This document shows positions 32,285 to 42,627 of a stretch of DNA of 54,194 nt, piece after piece; the first letter of the stretch is position 1; each line of letters starts with the position of its first letter. The notes under the pieces are model-generated. The model made no database searches. It was given only the letters and a program-made list of their open reading frames with translations, and was not told where the DNA came from. The translations under genes were made by a program, and so were the position numbers. Origin of the DNA: Nemertoderma westbladi. Lineage: Eukaryota > Xenacoelomorpha > Nemertodermatida > Nemertodermatidae. The stretch is from NCBI GenBank assembly GCA_032718475.1, contig JAUCBJ010001195.1:1-54194 (forward strand), written 5' to 3'.

Positions 32285-35200
32285 TTATAGTCGCTGTGGG
32301 GGTTTATGTTGCCGAGTAGGGTAACTGTGGGTGCGTGTAGTAACATTATTGTCAAATCTGACAGTTTTAGGTGGCCCGGCGGGGTTGATATCCGCCACGG
32401 GTTTGTGTGTTGTGGCAGTGTCGTCGGGAATCCTGGGAATTGCCGGAGCGGCACTGGAGAGTGGCGTCGAAGTGTCGAGAAGTAGGAAGCGACGGTTCCT
32501 ACTTATATTACGGCCGGAAGGGGTCCTGACCGTGTATCTACGGTTGGGCCCAGCCTCGACGACCATCCCCTTTCGGTCCCAGCATTTGGAGTGGGGGTCT
32601 TGTATCACGACGTGGTCATGAACTGCGAGGGGCGGGAGGCTGTGGGCCGCTTTGTTATAGTCGGCAATGCGTTGCGCACGTAGTGGTGGAAGAACTTCAT
32701 CGAGTCGGCGCCGTGTGGCCTGGTGGTCCGCCGCAAATGCACTGTGGTGTGCGGGGACGCGAGTACGGAGGGGGTGGCCGTACACTACTTGAGCGGGAGA
32801 CAGACCGCTCTCCCGTGGGCTGTTCCTGAGTGTGAGTAGACCCTCGGCAAAGGCCTCGGAGGTGTGAGAGCCACCTACTTTATCTAGAAGGCTCTTGAGG
32901 GACTTTACAGTTGCCTCCGCGTGCCCATTACCCTGCGGGTATTCTGCGGAGGAGGTAACTGGGATAACACCCCATTCGTTAAGAAATGTTTTTGTCGCTG
33001 TGGCGGTGAGTGGGGTGCCGCCATCCGAGCGGAGTCGGGTTGGTATACCATAACGGGTAAACCATTGTTTTAGCGCCGCAATAGTCTGTAGAGCGGTTGG
33101 GGGACCCGGGAAGTTGTGAAGGTCGGGCCAGCCGCTGTAACGATCGGCGAGGGCGACGTAGTGCCGGCCATTTAGGCTGAAAAAGTCCGCGGATATGTCT
33201 TCGAATATCCGTGTTGGGAGAGGTTCCTGGAGGAAGGGTTCCTTCGGTGGGGTCGATCGGTGGCGAAGACACGACGGACAGCTGGCGACGGATGTCCGAA
33301 TGTCATTGGTGAGGCCCGGCCAGTACACGCACTGTCGGGCTCGCCGAAGGGATTTGTCAACCCCTTGATGGGGAGTATGGAGGCGTTCCAACGTGATGGC
33401 TCGGGCCGCCTGGGGGATGACGAGGCGTTGACCATAAAGTACCAGGTCGCCATCTGTTGATAGGGAGTCCCGGAGGGACCAGTAGGCACCAACCGCGGGG
33501 TCGCTACGTGAACTGGGGGGGAAACCGTGCTGGACAGCGGTATGTAGAGAACGGTAAGCCTCGTCTTCCCTAGCAGTGTTGGATAGCTCCTGGAGGACCG
33601 GGTCCTCGAGGTGATCCTCGCCGGAAATCGCGGAGACGTTGGCGAGTGTAACAGAGCGCAGATTGTAGGCAATCTCGCCATCGTCGACGAGGTCGGCTGC
33701 GGTCGGTTGGTCGACGGGTGACCGGGAAAGCGCGTCTGGGATTGCGTGGTCTTTCCCGCGGCACCAAGTTGTGGTAAATATATACGGGGACAACTTTGAC
33801 TTCAGCCGCTGGATCCGAGTGTTGTCAACCTCAGAGTGTCCCTTGCGGTTGAGGATGGTGACCAGTGGTTGATGGTCGGTAACGAGCGTGAAGCTAGGGA
33901 GCCCAAGGAGGAAAGTACGACACTTTGTGGCGGCCCAGACGACTGCAAGGAGTTCGAGCTCTATTGTTGCGTAGCGCGATTCCGTATCGGAAGTGAATCT
34001 GGAGCCACATTCAACGAGCTTCCACTCGACACCGTGGCGTTGGAGAAGGGCGTAGCCGAGCCCTTTGAGGCGAGAAGCGTCGGTCACAAGTCGGGTGTCG
34101 AGGGAGACATCAAAGGGAGCCAGTACTGGGGTTGTTGTGAGGGCGCGTTTAGTGGCGTCGAAGGCCCGCTGATGGTCGCTGGTCCAGATGTACGGCGACT
34201 TGATACTCAGGAGAGGTCGCAGTGGAAGGAGTAACTCGGCGATGGAGGTGGAGAAAGGAGCTAGTTGTTCCACCAAACCGACGAAACTCCGAAGGTTGGT
34301 GAGAGTTTCCGGTCGGGGGAAGGACGCGATTGCAGAAAGTTTAGCGGGGTCAGCGCGGATGCCATCCGAGCCGACGAGGAAGCCGCCAAACTTCACCTCC
34401 GATTTCGCGAGTTGTACCTTGCCAGGGTGGAGGCAGATACCAGTCGATCTGCAGCGCTCGAGAAAGCGTTGGATGCTACAGATGTGTTCCTCGAGAGTAT
34501 TATCGTATAGGAGGACATCGTCCACGATCTTAAGCATTCGTGGGATACCTCGGAGCGCGTCATCGCCCCGGCGGTTGAATTCGTCGCCGGAAGAAATAAG
34601 CCCCATCACACTGCGTGTGTGTTTATATCGCCCCCATGGAGTAATGAAGGTGGTTAGGAGCTGAGATTCAGCGTCTAGGGGTACCTGCCAATACCCATGG
34701 GAGGCGTCGAACACTGAAAAGTATCGAGCAGTGGGGGAAATTTCTGCAACCGCGACTCGTGGATTGGGTGTGGGGTAGAATGGCCGTTTAACCTGGTAGT
34801 TAAGATGGCGCAAATCCACACATAGACGAAGTCTACCGCTGGGTTTCCGGGTAACTGTAAGCGGGTGGGCCCACTCGGTGGGTTCATCCACACGCTGTAT
34901 GACGTCGCGGCGTTCCAAGTCATCAAGGAGGGTTTTTACCTCGTCCCGAAGAGCAAACGGAATCGGACGAGCGCCGTTGGCATTGTAGGGCTGGGCACCC
35001 TCCTTGAGTTCTATATGCATGGGGGGACCAGTAATGGTTGACAGAGGGGCGGCCTCGTCGTCGAAAACATCCCCGTAACGGTCGAGAATAGCGCTAGGGC
35101 TGTTGGAACCTGAACGACAGGGGTCAGGTTCTAGAACTGCGACCGGTACAGGGGTCCCAGTTGAGGTTGCGGAGACGGCTATGGGATATGGGAAACTCAG

Positions 35201-36841
35201 GGGGAGGATCCCAAGATCTAAGCAAACGGATTTGCTTAGAATTAAACCCTCCGTCTCCGGAGAGAGAATGACTTCGGTAGTTGCAGTGTTGCCACCGGAA
35301 GTAATAGAAGCAGGTAGACGGCCGCGAGTTTGAAGGGGAAGACCATCCGCGGCGACCAAATCCAGATTCATCGACGGGAGTAGATCCGCATGGAGGCCTC
35401 CGAGCTTGTAGAAGAGGTCTTCGCTTAGGATGGTCGCTGCTGCGCCGCTGTCGGGGAGCGCACGGTGTACCTTTCCCAGATAGGTACCGGTACCGGACAG
35501 GGTGAGATCCACCGAGATGTAGTCCAGTTTACAGACCGCCGCGCTGTACTCGAGGCGGTTGATGGAATCCCGGGATAATATAGTGTTAGTTTTGGCGGGT
35601 TTCGGCGCAGGACCACTGGAACGGCATACTTTGTAAAAGTGGCCGGTTTTACCGCAACCATCGCACTGAACTTCTCGGGCGGGGCAATTGGACCTGTCGG
35701 TATGTTGCTGGTTACCGCAACGACCGCAATTGCGTGCGCGAGGGTTCCCGCCACGAGAAGAGGTTCTCGTGGATTGTCCGGGAGTTGAGCGGTTTCCCGA
35801 ACCGGTTTGCGGTCGATTGGGGGCACCTGGACGCATTGGTGAGCGGCCGCGCCGCTGCTTGTATTGCGAAACTTTCGCGATGGAACCGGAGCCGCCGAGA
35901 AACGACTGATTTTTGGAGCTCGACTCCCAGTTTTGGCAAGTCTGGACGCAGACGTCGATTGTGGGCCGGGGCAAGACTTTTAAGAGCTCCTGTTGTGTCT
36001 CGGCGGAGTGGAGACCGACCAAAATTTGTGTTACAATTTGGTCGTCACGGCAATGTAGGCAGAGTTCGGCGAGGTCAGCGAGGTGCTGGAGAGCGATGTA
36101 GAAGTCGTCGAACGTCTCCTGTGGGCCCTGGCGGCGTTTATGGAAGGCCAAGCAATCCAGGGCAATGCTGCGTTTGGAACGAAGATGATCCCGCAGACCG
36201 TCGAGTACGAGTTTCGTAGTCGTGGCATCGTCGTCGGGATCCAGTTTTAGGTGGACTCGGACGACTTCCTGGAGTCCCGGACCTAACGCAGTCAGGAGAG
36301 TATAAACCTGTTTGCGGCGGGGGTATGTCTCCGCCCGCTGGCGGTTTGCGTTATATTCCCAGCTGTCCCGCCAGCGACGGAAAGCGGGAAGGTCGACGGA
36401 GGTGTCGATACGGTCGAGGTTGTCGATCGAGATCAAGTGCCGTCGTCCGGGGGGTCCGGGGACTTGTGCCACGGGGGCTAATGCCGGGTTGGCAGGGTCG
36501 ACGTTTTGCTGACGAGCAAGTCTGTCGAGAAGGTCCCGAAGTTGCGCATCGGAACGGGCCTGTTGTTCCTCTAATCGGCGATTTGCTTCTGCCTGCTGTT
36601 CGCGGTGTTCGCGTTGTTGCTGTTGCATGAACTGCAGGAGTTTATCCATGCCGCGTGGATTTTCCTCAGTTTCGATTGCGGATTGGAGCTTAGTTCTAAG
36701 CTTCACAACCGATGGTTTGTTGTCATGCGGGATGCGGGCGTCATGACAGTATTGCAACAGTTCGGCACGGGTTAATGCGTTGATCTCGTCATGGGTTAGA
36801 TCTAACCAGGGTTTATCCTCGGCGTATTCCGCTTCTGCCAT
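32285..36841 (-). CDS. Ty3/Gypsy gag-pol polyprotein
   Basis: A single uninterrupted frame of 1518 codons from the ATG at 36841 (MAEAEYAED) to TAA at 32285-32287. An open stretch continues upstream into the LTR but would lie before the primer-binding site. Domains in order: SAP-like segment ([16 protein letters not shown]); gag with CCHC knuckles ([29 protein letters not shown]); protease ([11 protein letters not shown]); reverse transcriptase ([14 protein letters not shown], active site [11 protein letters not shown]); RNase H ([17 protein letters not shown]). The integrase has a zinc finger (HQGVDKSL to CPSCLRH) and the triad in [14 protein letters not shown] and GHAEATVK. There is no gag-pol frameshift. 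It is much GC-richer than its surroundings. It resembles Mag/K02A2.6-like elements; the clade is tentative. Confidence 0.93.
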   Translation of the reverse strand: MAEAEYAEDKPWLDLTHDEINALTRAELLQYCHDARIPHDNKPSVVKLRTKLQSAIETEENPRGMDKLLQFMQQQQREHREQQAEANRRLEEQQARSDAQLRDLLDRLARQQNVDPANPALAPVAQVPGPPGRRHLISIDNLDRIDTSVDLPAFRRWRDSWEYNANRQRAETYPRRKQVYTLLTALGPGLQEVVRVHLKLDPDDDATTTKLVLDGLRDHLRSKRSIALDCLAFHKRRQGPQETFDDFYIALQHLADLAELCLHCRDDQIVTQILVGLHSAETQQELLKVLPRPTIDVCVQTCQNWESSSKNQSFLGGSGSIAKVSQYKQRRGRSPMRPGAPNRPQTGSGNRSTPGQSTRTSSRGGNPRARNCGRCGNQQHTDRSNCPAREVQCDGCGKTGHFYKVCRSSGPAPKPAKTNTILSRDSINRLEYSAAVCKLDYISVDLTLSGTGTYLGKVHRALPDSGAAATILSEDLFYKLGGLHADLLPSMNLDLVAADGLPLQTRGRLPASITSGGNTATTEVILSPETEGLILSKSVCLDLGILPLSFPYPIAVSATSTGTPVPVAVLEPDPCRSGSNSPSAILDRYGDVFDDEAAPLSTITGPPMHIELKEGAQPYNANGARPIPFALRDEVKTLLDDLERRDVIQRVDEPTEWAHPLTVTRKPSGRLRLCVDLRHLNYQVKRPFYPTPNPRVAVAEISPTARYFSVFDASHGYWQVPLDAESQLLTTFITPWGRYKHTRSVMGLISSGDEFNRRGDDALRGIPRMLKIVDDVLLYDNTLEEHICSIQRFLERCRSTGICLHPGKVQLAKSEVKFGGFLVGSDGIRADPAKLSAIASFPRPETLTNLRSFVGLVEQLAPFSTSIAELLLPLRPLLSIKSPYIWTSDHQRAFDATKRALTTTPVLAPFDVSLDTRLVTDASRLKGLGYALLQRHGVEWKLVECGSRFTSDTESRYATIELELLAVVWAATKCRTFLLGLPSFTLVTDHQPLVTILNRKGHSEVDNTRIQRLKSKLSPYIFTTTWCRGKDHAIPDALSRSPVDQPTAADLVDDGEIAYNLRSVTLANVSAISGEDHLEDPVLQELSNTAREDEAYRSLHTAVQHGFPPSSRSDPAVGAYWSLRDSLSTDGDLVLYGQRLVIPQAARAITLERLHTPHQGVDKSLRRARQCVYWPGLTNDIRTSVASCPSCLRHRSTPPKEPFLQEPLPTRIFEDISADFFSLNGRHYVALADRYSGWPDLHNFPGPPTALQTIAALKQWFTRYGIPTRLRSDGGTPLTATATKTFLNEWGVIPVTSSAEYPQGNGHAEATVKSLKSLLDKVGGSHTSEAFAEGLLTLRNSPRESGLSPAQVVYGHPLRTRVPAHHSAFAADHQATRRRLDEVLPPLRAQRIADYNKAAHSLPPLAVHDHVVIQDPHSKCWDRKGMVVEAGPNRRYTVRTPSGRNISRNRRFLLLDTSTPLSSAAPAIPRIPDDTATTHKPVADINPAGPPKTVRFDNNVTTRTHSYPTRQHKPPQRL

Positions 36842-36902
36842 CGGAACGTCAATGAACGTGCGATAAAAAAGGGTAAACCCACGAATCGAGTTCAGGAGTA
36901 AG

Positions 36903-36920
36903 TGACTACTCGCAGCGCCA
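36903..36920 (-). promoter_or_regulatory. Gypsy primer-binding site
   Basis: TGGCGCTGCGAGTAGTCA on the minus strand directly follows the 5' LTR. The TGG start is complementary to the CCA end of a tRNA. I cannot name the tRNA. Confidence 0.7.
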
Positions 36921-37201
36921 TGTGGTGATATGGAATAACTCAAGGGTGAGCGTGAGGCTATATAATATCAGTATATTATGTATTAATATGTCTGACAGTG
37001 CAGTGCAGAAGTGTACCGGTGTAGGCTTTAGGAAGCCGAAGTGCAGTACTACAGAAGTACTGATGATCAGCTGATCTGCCGATGTCACTAGGCAACCAAC
37101 GTAATCAGGGTACATCATAAATGTAACTTAATAATAACCAGCCACCAAATATATGTAAAATAATATATATATAAGAGTGTGAACCACTGGATGTCACTAC
37201 A
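36921..37201 (-). repeat. Gypsy 5' LTR
   Basis: 281 bp; a match to 31981-32261 with no difference seen. Confidence 0.93.
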
Positions 37202-37206
37202 AGTGG

Positions 37207-37597
37207 CATCCCTCCTACCATTGGGGACCTAGTTCTAGTCCACCAGGATTCACCCCGTTCCCGTTGGCCTTTGGCCCGCATTGTGGGCCTTACAACTGGT
37301 GTTGATGGCATACCCCGATCTGCAACAATTCTCCTCCGTGGTCGCCATACAACTCGTGCGGTCAATAAACTGTTACCCCTTGAGCGTTCAACCATCCCCA
37401 ATCGTGGGGGCAGGGTGCCTCTTGATCAGGATCACCCTGCAATCAATCATCATGGGGATGCAGCATCATCTTCCAACTGCCCAATGCCTCAACAACCACC
37501 ACCTAATTGTGAACAACTGAATCCTATGGGTTCCTACCGAACTGCATCTGGACGTGCTGTGCGCCCACCCATGTGTTATGGTTATTGCAAACCATAG
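37207..37597 (+). pseudogene. BEL/Pao pol C-terminal end, right of the Gypsy insertion
   Basis: This continues the BEL frame once the Gypsy element and one copy of its 5-bp target duplication are discounted. It has the DUF5641-type C-terminal pattern (IGDLVLVHQD, WPLARIVGL, NKLLPLERS) and ends at TAG 37595-37597, just before the 3' LTR. It is separated from its upstream part by the 5.2-kb Gypsy insertion. Confidence 0.85.
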
Positions 37598-37616
37598 ATT
37601 GGTTGCAACGTGGGGG

Positions 37617-37909
37617 TGTGCCGTCGACGACAGACAAGGGCATGGCCTATATGGACTTAGACTGATAGACTGATATAGGACTTATTATATTATGTACCGG
37701 TAAGGGCGAGTTGATTGACTGACTCGGTTGGTCTTTGGTACTGCCCCTGTACACGGTACCTGGGTACCGAAGCCTATGCCTATATCAGTACCGTATATTA
37801 TTGTGTACCATATATACTGATATACATTATATGAGATCGAAGGAATACCAGCACCGACCATTGAATATATTTTACTTATACCTCGTCGATCCCTAACAAC
37901 GACGACACA
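37617..37909 (+). repeat. BEL/Pao 3' LTR
   Basis: 293 bp and a match to 26426-26718. It is preceded by a short G-rich stretch (CGTGGGGG) that may act as the polypurine tract. The LINE B remainder starts right after its target duplication. Confidence 0.92.
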
Positions 37910-37914
37910 GCACC

Positions 37915-38935
37915 GCCACAACTCCCTATCACCCATGACATTTGCTAGATCATCCGCATCTTCAAGGCCAGTGTCCTTTAAGATGCGTCTCAAGAAAGTC
38001 ATGGGCTGTCCACCATGCTTATTCACTCCATGAGGCTGCCAAAGTACAAGATTATGCACTGGCTGGTCCTCTCGGCGAAAGCAATATCCTGCAAAGCGGA
38101 GGCGATTTTGTTCTAGTGTCAAGCTTGGGGGAACCAATGAGACACCTCCAATTTTATATAGTGTCTGGTTGGAGATGTGTGCATTGTACTTGACACAATG
38201 AACCCGGCGTAGCATTCTTGTGAATGTGCCATCCAGAGATTTGGTGTCCTCAGCAGTTAGAGCCCATCATGGACTCCCGTAGAGGAGTACTGGAACTACT
38301 GCTGCTCTAAATAATCGGACCTTAAGTTTCCGATTAATTCTCGGTGACTTCCAAATCCTGGAAAGCCTATTCAAGGCTGCCCAGCCCATGCCTTTTCCTT
38401 ACGTATTCGAAGGTCCTCACCTGACTTCCGGATCCATGATCCCAGGTAACAGAAGTCGTCCAAATGCTCAAGCATACCATCCTTTGAGCTTATGCTCATC
38501 CGATCAGAGACTTACTGAGGACTTTCAAAGTTAACTGCCAAAATTTTGGTCTTTCTGGAGTTAATAAAAAGACCAACACTAGAAGCAGCATGTTCTAATG
38601 AGCTGAGGAGCCGTTGGGCTCCCTCTAATGATTCTGAGAGTACTCCTAAGTCATCAGCAAAGTCTAGATCAGTTAGGTACTTGGCTGGATTTCCTCGACT
38701 TCTGGAGCCAGTAGGTGGAGTTATCATCACCCCATCATCATTATGATGATCTAAGGACATGCGTAGAACATAGTCAACCACAATAATGAACAAGAATGGT
38801 GCAAGTGTGTCTCCTTGGAGGACGCCCCATAACACTTCAAATGGTTCTGTGTCACCGTCAACAGTAGACACAAATGTTGTCGAACCATCGTATACTGATC
38901 TGATTGCTGCAATAATTTCATCAGGAATATTTATC
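37915..38935 (-). mobile_element. LINE B remainder, right of the BEL insertion
   Basis: Minus-strand RTE-like LINE fragment. From high to low coordinates it encodes IPDEIIAAIRSVYDG, VLQGDTLAPFLFIIVVDYV, the active-site region LTDLDFADDLGVL, then SSVGLFINSRKTKIL and, after a frameshift between about 38512 and 38215, MLRRVHCVKYNAHISN and FLRRILKDTG. It continues across the BEL element into 26310-26425. It is 5'-truncated near 38935-39010, and one or more frameshifts make it inactive. It is the longest LINE B copy in the window. Confidence 0.8.
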
Positions 38936-39015
38936 AGATACAGATTAAAATTGAGCAATTCTATCCCAAAATCGGTACTTAAGAAATTTAAATAAATAAA
39001 TAGAAATTTAACCAA

Positions 39016-40198
39016 ACCGCCAATTAGAATAAATCAAAGAAGAGAAGAAAGTTCCCCCCTCGCTTCAACCGCCCTCTTAATCTGCTCCACCTCATCTGCA
39101 GAGGTATTAACAGGAAATGTGGGTTTTAAATTTTAGCTAATTATTCTAAAGAATCACGATTAAATACTCTAGGCAATCATTTTGCGAGATAAAGCAAGCT
39201 GGTTTATTGCTCTGGGACCTTACACTAGTGCTCACTTACACTATGTAATTACCCGTTGCCAAGTAGTGGTGTGATGATTGGACTGCAACTGGTTCTTAAC
39301 TAATAGGCAATAGCAAGTATGTCAAGGAATGAGAGAGCTAGAAGTAAAGAGTGATGGGGAGCTTTTGATAACTTAATTACGTTTAGATCAATTAAAAACA
39401 CATTTCTTAAAGTAAATTACTTGAACTAATTAAAAACTATAATGGAATGAGGTATGGGGATTACAACTGTATAATTTTATGTATAATTATTTATATCTTA
39501 TACTATAAAATAATTAATTTCCATTAAAAGCCAGGCTTAAAAATGCTGTTTTTACCTTAATCAACTTCATTTACTAATTAACTGAATTTATCTTACCTTC
39601 TCGAAGGCCACACGCAAATTCAACTTGAAAAATTTCAAAAATTTTGCTAGACTACATGTGTACCAAGTTTGGATAGATTTCAGAGTTATTAGAGTTATTA
39701 ACGTTTAAAATTGAACACAACAGAATAACAGAATTACAGAACAACAGAGCAACAGACACATCGATTGAGTTAGTGGTACCCGTATGCAAAGCTCGCTTAC
39801 TTTCGTGGCTCGCCCCACAGATTGTTTTTTTTTATTATATCAACATATAATATCGTTCTGATGTGTTACTCATAACGTTGCAAGGTATCACTTTGCAGCG
39901 TTGGAACGGTATATTGCAAAGTAATCAATAACCTGGAAACAACTTCAATTACCACATTCAAAGATGTATTTTTCGATTTATATTAATGAGTGATGCTTTG
40001 TTATCCAGTTTGCAGTGCGGGACTAGGGACAGAATGTAAATAATAGTTTAACGTGTATCGTATTCCATTAGTCCAATGGAAGAGATTTTAAACAAGGTGC
40101 GATAATGAACCCAATTTTAATGTCCAAACGATAATTGTAATAAATCCTTTCTTTACATACCGAACGCTGATAAGTTGACATAATGTGATAAAATTACA
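39016..40198. other. Spacer; partial foldback element
   Basis: No gene seen. 39876-39910 (GTTGCAAGGTATCACTTTGC) resembles one arm of the foldback family at 40199-40339. Confidence 0.5.
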
Positions 40199-40339
40199 TA
40201 CATCATTGCTTGTCAAGGTCACTTTACGGCGTTAAAGACCCTTGTTTATTTATGTAAACCTCCCTCGCAGCGCTCACTCGGTACATAAATAAACTAGGGT
40301 CACAACGCTGCAAAGTGCTACTTTGCACACAATGATGTA
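40199..40339. mobile_element. Foldback/MITE-like element, copy 1 (141 bp)
   Basis: Arms of ~59 bp are inverted copies: the left begins TACATCATTG and runs to GTTTATTTATGTA; the right begins TACATAAATAAAC and ends CAATGATGTA. The right arm holds the small palindrome TGCAAAGTGCTACTTTGCA. Size and sequence match 50490-50629. No coding capacity. Confidence 0.7.
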
Positions 40340-41223
40340 AATTGTTAATATTACCCCTCAATAAAATTGAGCGCATTTTTACACCATTTCCGTATATCAT
40401 CAGATTTTTAACTCACGGCCCCATGTAAAAAACTTTTGTTTTGGTCATACAGTACTCCTACTATCAGTACTCTGACCATGAATTGATTAAGGTGCATTTG
40501 AATGGTAACTGAGAGCGTATAGGCAGTCGAAGATTCGATTTTCTTTACTACCCAACATGAGTAAAATCCTTGTAATAAGAATAAAAATTTATTAACCTGT
40601 TAGAATAGAGGTGAAACACAAAGGTATCAACAACTGTGTTAAACACAATTCAAAACGGAAATTAGATACTGATGGAGAAACAACAAGTTTGTTCCTGACA
40701 GTTTCTCCCAATACATTAACCGGCTTACTACTTCAGATCACACTACTGAATATCTTTCGTTTTCGAGTTAATAATGGCTGTAGGTCAGATTGGAATGGTT
40801 TGATTTTAGATAAGACAATTTTATTTACAATAAATACAGTAAGTAGCCCTGCGTTATTGTATTATGCCGACATCAAATTATCCGGATTCCTATACAGAGA
40901 TAAGGGATGTAAAACCTATAATAAAGCATTCCTTTTAAATCAATAATCTTATCGTATAACAGTCGATTCTAGTTTTGTGAAAGTTGTTTTTTAGGTTTTT
41001 ATAAAATAGATTCCACTTCTCCACGTACTGGCCTGTTGTGGTTTATTGATTCGGTTATGGCACAGGGCTGTTTATTCGTGCATGTAACCAACATATTGAC
41101 ATATTGATAACATATTTAATTTCTGTAATTAATTTTAATTTAAAATTACTCTGGCGTTTAATTCTCCGATAAAAGTAATAGTGCTTTAAGCTGCAATTTT
41201 GAAATTGAAGGACAGTGTTATTC
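40340..41223. other. Spacer, 3' flank of the minus-strand gene
   Basis: A 111-codon plus-strand open stretch (40611-40946) has no recognisable domain. TTTATT hexamers at 41042-41047 and 41069-41074 are candidate minus-strand AATAAA signals for the gene at 41224-42627. Confidence 0.45.
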
Positions 41224-42627
41224 CTATTTCTTCCCTGTCTTTTTGAATGGTTTCATCCGTGGTGTTTTTTGTGGTTTCATCTTTGGTGATTTCTGGTTTT
41301 TTATATTTGGAGATTTACTTTTCTTGATTTTATTACTTTGACTATTTACTTGATAAGTTTGAACATTTGGTTGTTGCTTTGAAAACGAAACGTGTTTTTG
41401 CTCTGATGGTATTTGTCCAGAAGAATCACCATTGTAATTAGTTTCAGTTTGTGTGATTATCGGTTGTGTTGGGTTTCCTACATTATTTGGGTCATTTGTC
41501 GTATATTGGGTGGTATCAGGTACGTCGCGTATTCTTTCTCTCGATCTGTCACCATCTGCATCGTCGCTTTCTTCTTCAACAGCGAGCGCCGAAAGTTTCC
41601 CCCGTTTATCCTCCGAAAAGCGACTCATTACATCCTCCAAACTCTGACCGGCTAAATGCGGCGAAGATTTAGTCTGCAGGTGTGGGGAATGTCGATGGTG
41701 ACCAGAGTGATGATGAGTCGTACACTTCCTCTTATTGGCATCATGAACGGGACAGCAATGCTGAGCGTCTCTGTGCAGATGATGATGCAGTGGACAACGT
41801 GGGTGGACCGGGCACTCCGTTTGCAACGATCTCCTTGGACTATGATCAGAACCGCTACTAGAATCAGAATAATTCGATCGATTTCTCCCAAAGTTAAAAC
41901 AAAGACCCCATCTTTTCTTTCGCTTCGGGAAGTAGTGTTTCTCCGTTTGGCAGGACGTTGTGCGCGGATATTCGAAAGGTTCTTCGATGGGACGCTCGAA
42001 GTAAATGTGCCGGTAGGCCTCTGTATCATCGCAACAGTAATCGCGACGGCGTAACAGCCCGGAATGTAGGGGGCATTCGGGGTTTAAGTCGTAGCAGATC
42101 GGTTGTGTTTGTACCGGGTGTTGCGCTATTTGTTCGGGATATGAGGTGGTTGCATTGTTGAATTGCAGAACACGAGAATTCCCTTGTTTAACCACACTGT
42201 ATCCGGAACATGTGTTCTGCTGATCGAGGTTGATTATTGTCGGTTGTGGAGGCATGTCGTCGTCGCTTTCTTTGTCGGTTTGAGTTGTGATCGGTCGGGT
42301 TTGCGGCTCCGGGGATGAAGTTTGTGCGGCGGATTCGATTAGTTCCGGGGGTGGCGGCGGTGGCGATGGGTATTCTACATTTATGATGTTCGTATTGGGG
42401 GATGTCCGCAATGGTGGGTCGTATATGACCTCCCGGGGTGGAGACCGCGGGACACGATTCACGCAAGTGTCACATGTTTTGATGGCGACATCGCAACTGC
42501 CTTTAGAGAAAATCTCGAAATTAACAACCGGAATTTTAAGTACTCCGTCACAGTCGTTATCACAATCGCAACATATCAATTTATCAACTTCCTCTTCGTC
42601 TTCTGATTGGACCTGAGTTTTACCCAC
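41224..42627 (-). CDS. Cys/His-rich disordered protein, large 3' exon (partial)
   Basis: I do not recognise this protein. A 467-codon frame ends at TAG 41224-41226. It has no in-frame ATG at its left end (the first codon is GTG, with TAA just upstream and AG before it), so it is probably a terminal exon joined to exons not found. Features: an acidic start with CCDCDNDCDG; Pro-rich segments (PSPPPPPPELIE); CP-V/L-H repeats (ECPLHSG, ECPVHPRCPLHHHLH, HCCPVHDANKRKC) that could bind metal; a His-rich stretch (HHHSGHHRHSPH); and a basic tail with spaced SPK/TPR motifs (KSPKMKPQKTPRMKPFKK). GC content and codon variety are higher than in the flanks, supporting a real gene. Location in the cell is unknown. 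Confidence 0.65.
   Translation of the reverse strand: MGKTQVQSEDEEEVDKLICCDCDNDCDGVLKIPVVNFEIFSKGSCDVAIKTCDTCVNRVPRSPPREVIYDPPLRTSPNTNIINVEYPSPPPPPPELIESAAQTSSPEPQTRPITTQTDKESDDDMPPQPTIINLDQQNTCSGYSVVKQGNSRVLQFNNATTSYPEQIAQHPVQTQPICYDLNPECPLHSGLLRRRDYCCDDTEAYRHIYFERPIEEPFEYPRTTSCQTEKHYFPKRKKRWGLCFNFGRNRSNYSDSSSGSDHSPRRSLQTECPVHPRCPLHHHLHRDAQHCCPVHDANKRKCTTHHHSGHHRHSPHLQTKSSPHLAGQSLEDVMSRFSEDKRGKLSALAVEEESDDADGDRSRERIRDVPDTTQYTTNDPNNVGNPTQPIITQTETNYNGDSSGQIPSEQKHVSFSKQQPNVQTYQVNSQSNKIKKSKSPNIKNQKSPKMKPQKTPRMKPFKKTGKK

Larger units (their letters stand above)
31981..37201 (-). mobile_element. Ty3/Gypsy LTR retrotransposon, apparently intact
   Basis: 5221 bp on the minus strand. The 281-bp LTRs (TGTAGTGACATCC...CATATCACCACA read on the minus strand) match base for base in my reading. 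The flanking target duplication is AGTGG at 31976-31980 and 37202-37206. A primer-binding site, a polypurine tract and one uninterrupted gag-pol frame are present. It is inserted in the integrase C-terminal region of the BEL element. Confidence 0.95.
26426..37909 (+). mobile_element. BEL/Pao LTR retrotransposon (interrupted by Gypsy)
   Basis: Two 293-bp direct LTRs starting TGTGCCGTCG and ending ACGACGACACA are flanked by the 5-bp target duplication GCACC (26421-26425, 37910-37914). Inside is a Pao-type gag-pol frame from 27023 to 37597, split by a Gypsy element at 31981-37201. I find no difference between the LTRs on reading them side by side. It sits inside a minus-strand LINE B. Confidence 0.93.

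Noticed and set aside
33836-36630. Several plus-strand ORFs of 76-161 codons under the Gypsy element
   Set aside because: Antisense shadows of the intact minus-strand gag-pol in GC-rich sequence.
37942-38193. 83-codon ORF seen on both strands at 10769, 16767 and 37942
   Set aside because: Antisense of the LINE B reverse-transcriptase C-terminus; its repeated presence follows LINE B copies.
39041-39130. Short minus-strand peptide-like stretch (VEQIKRAVEARGELS)
   Set aside because: Could be an upstream LINE piece, but too short and without a matching copy in the window.
40611-40946. 111-codon plus-strand ORF
   Set aside because: AT-rich, no domain, no splice or polyadenylation context; likely chance.
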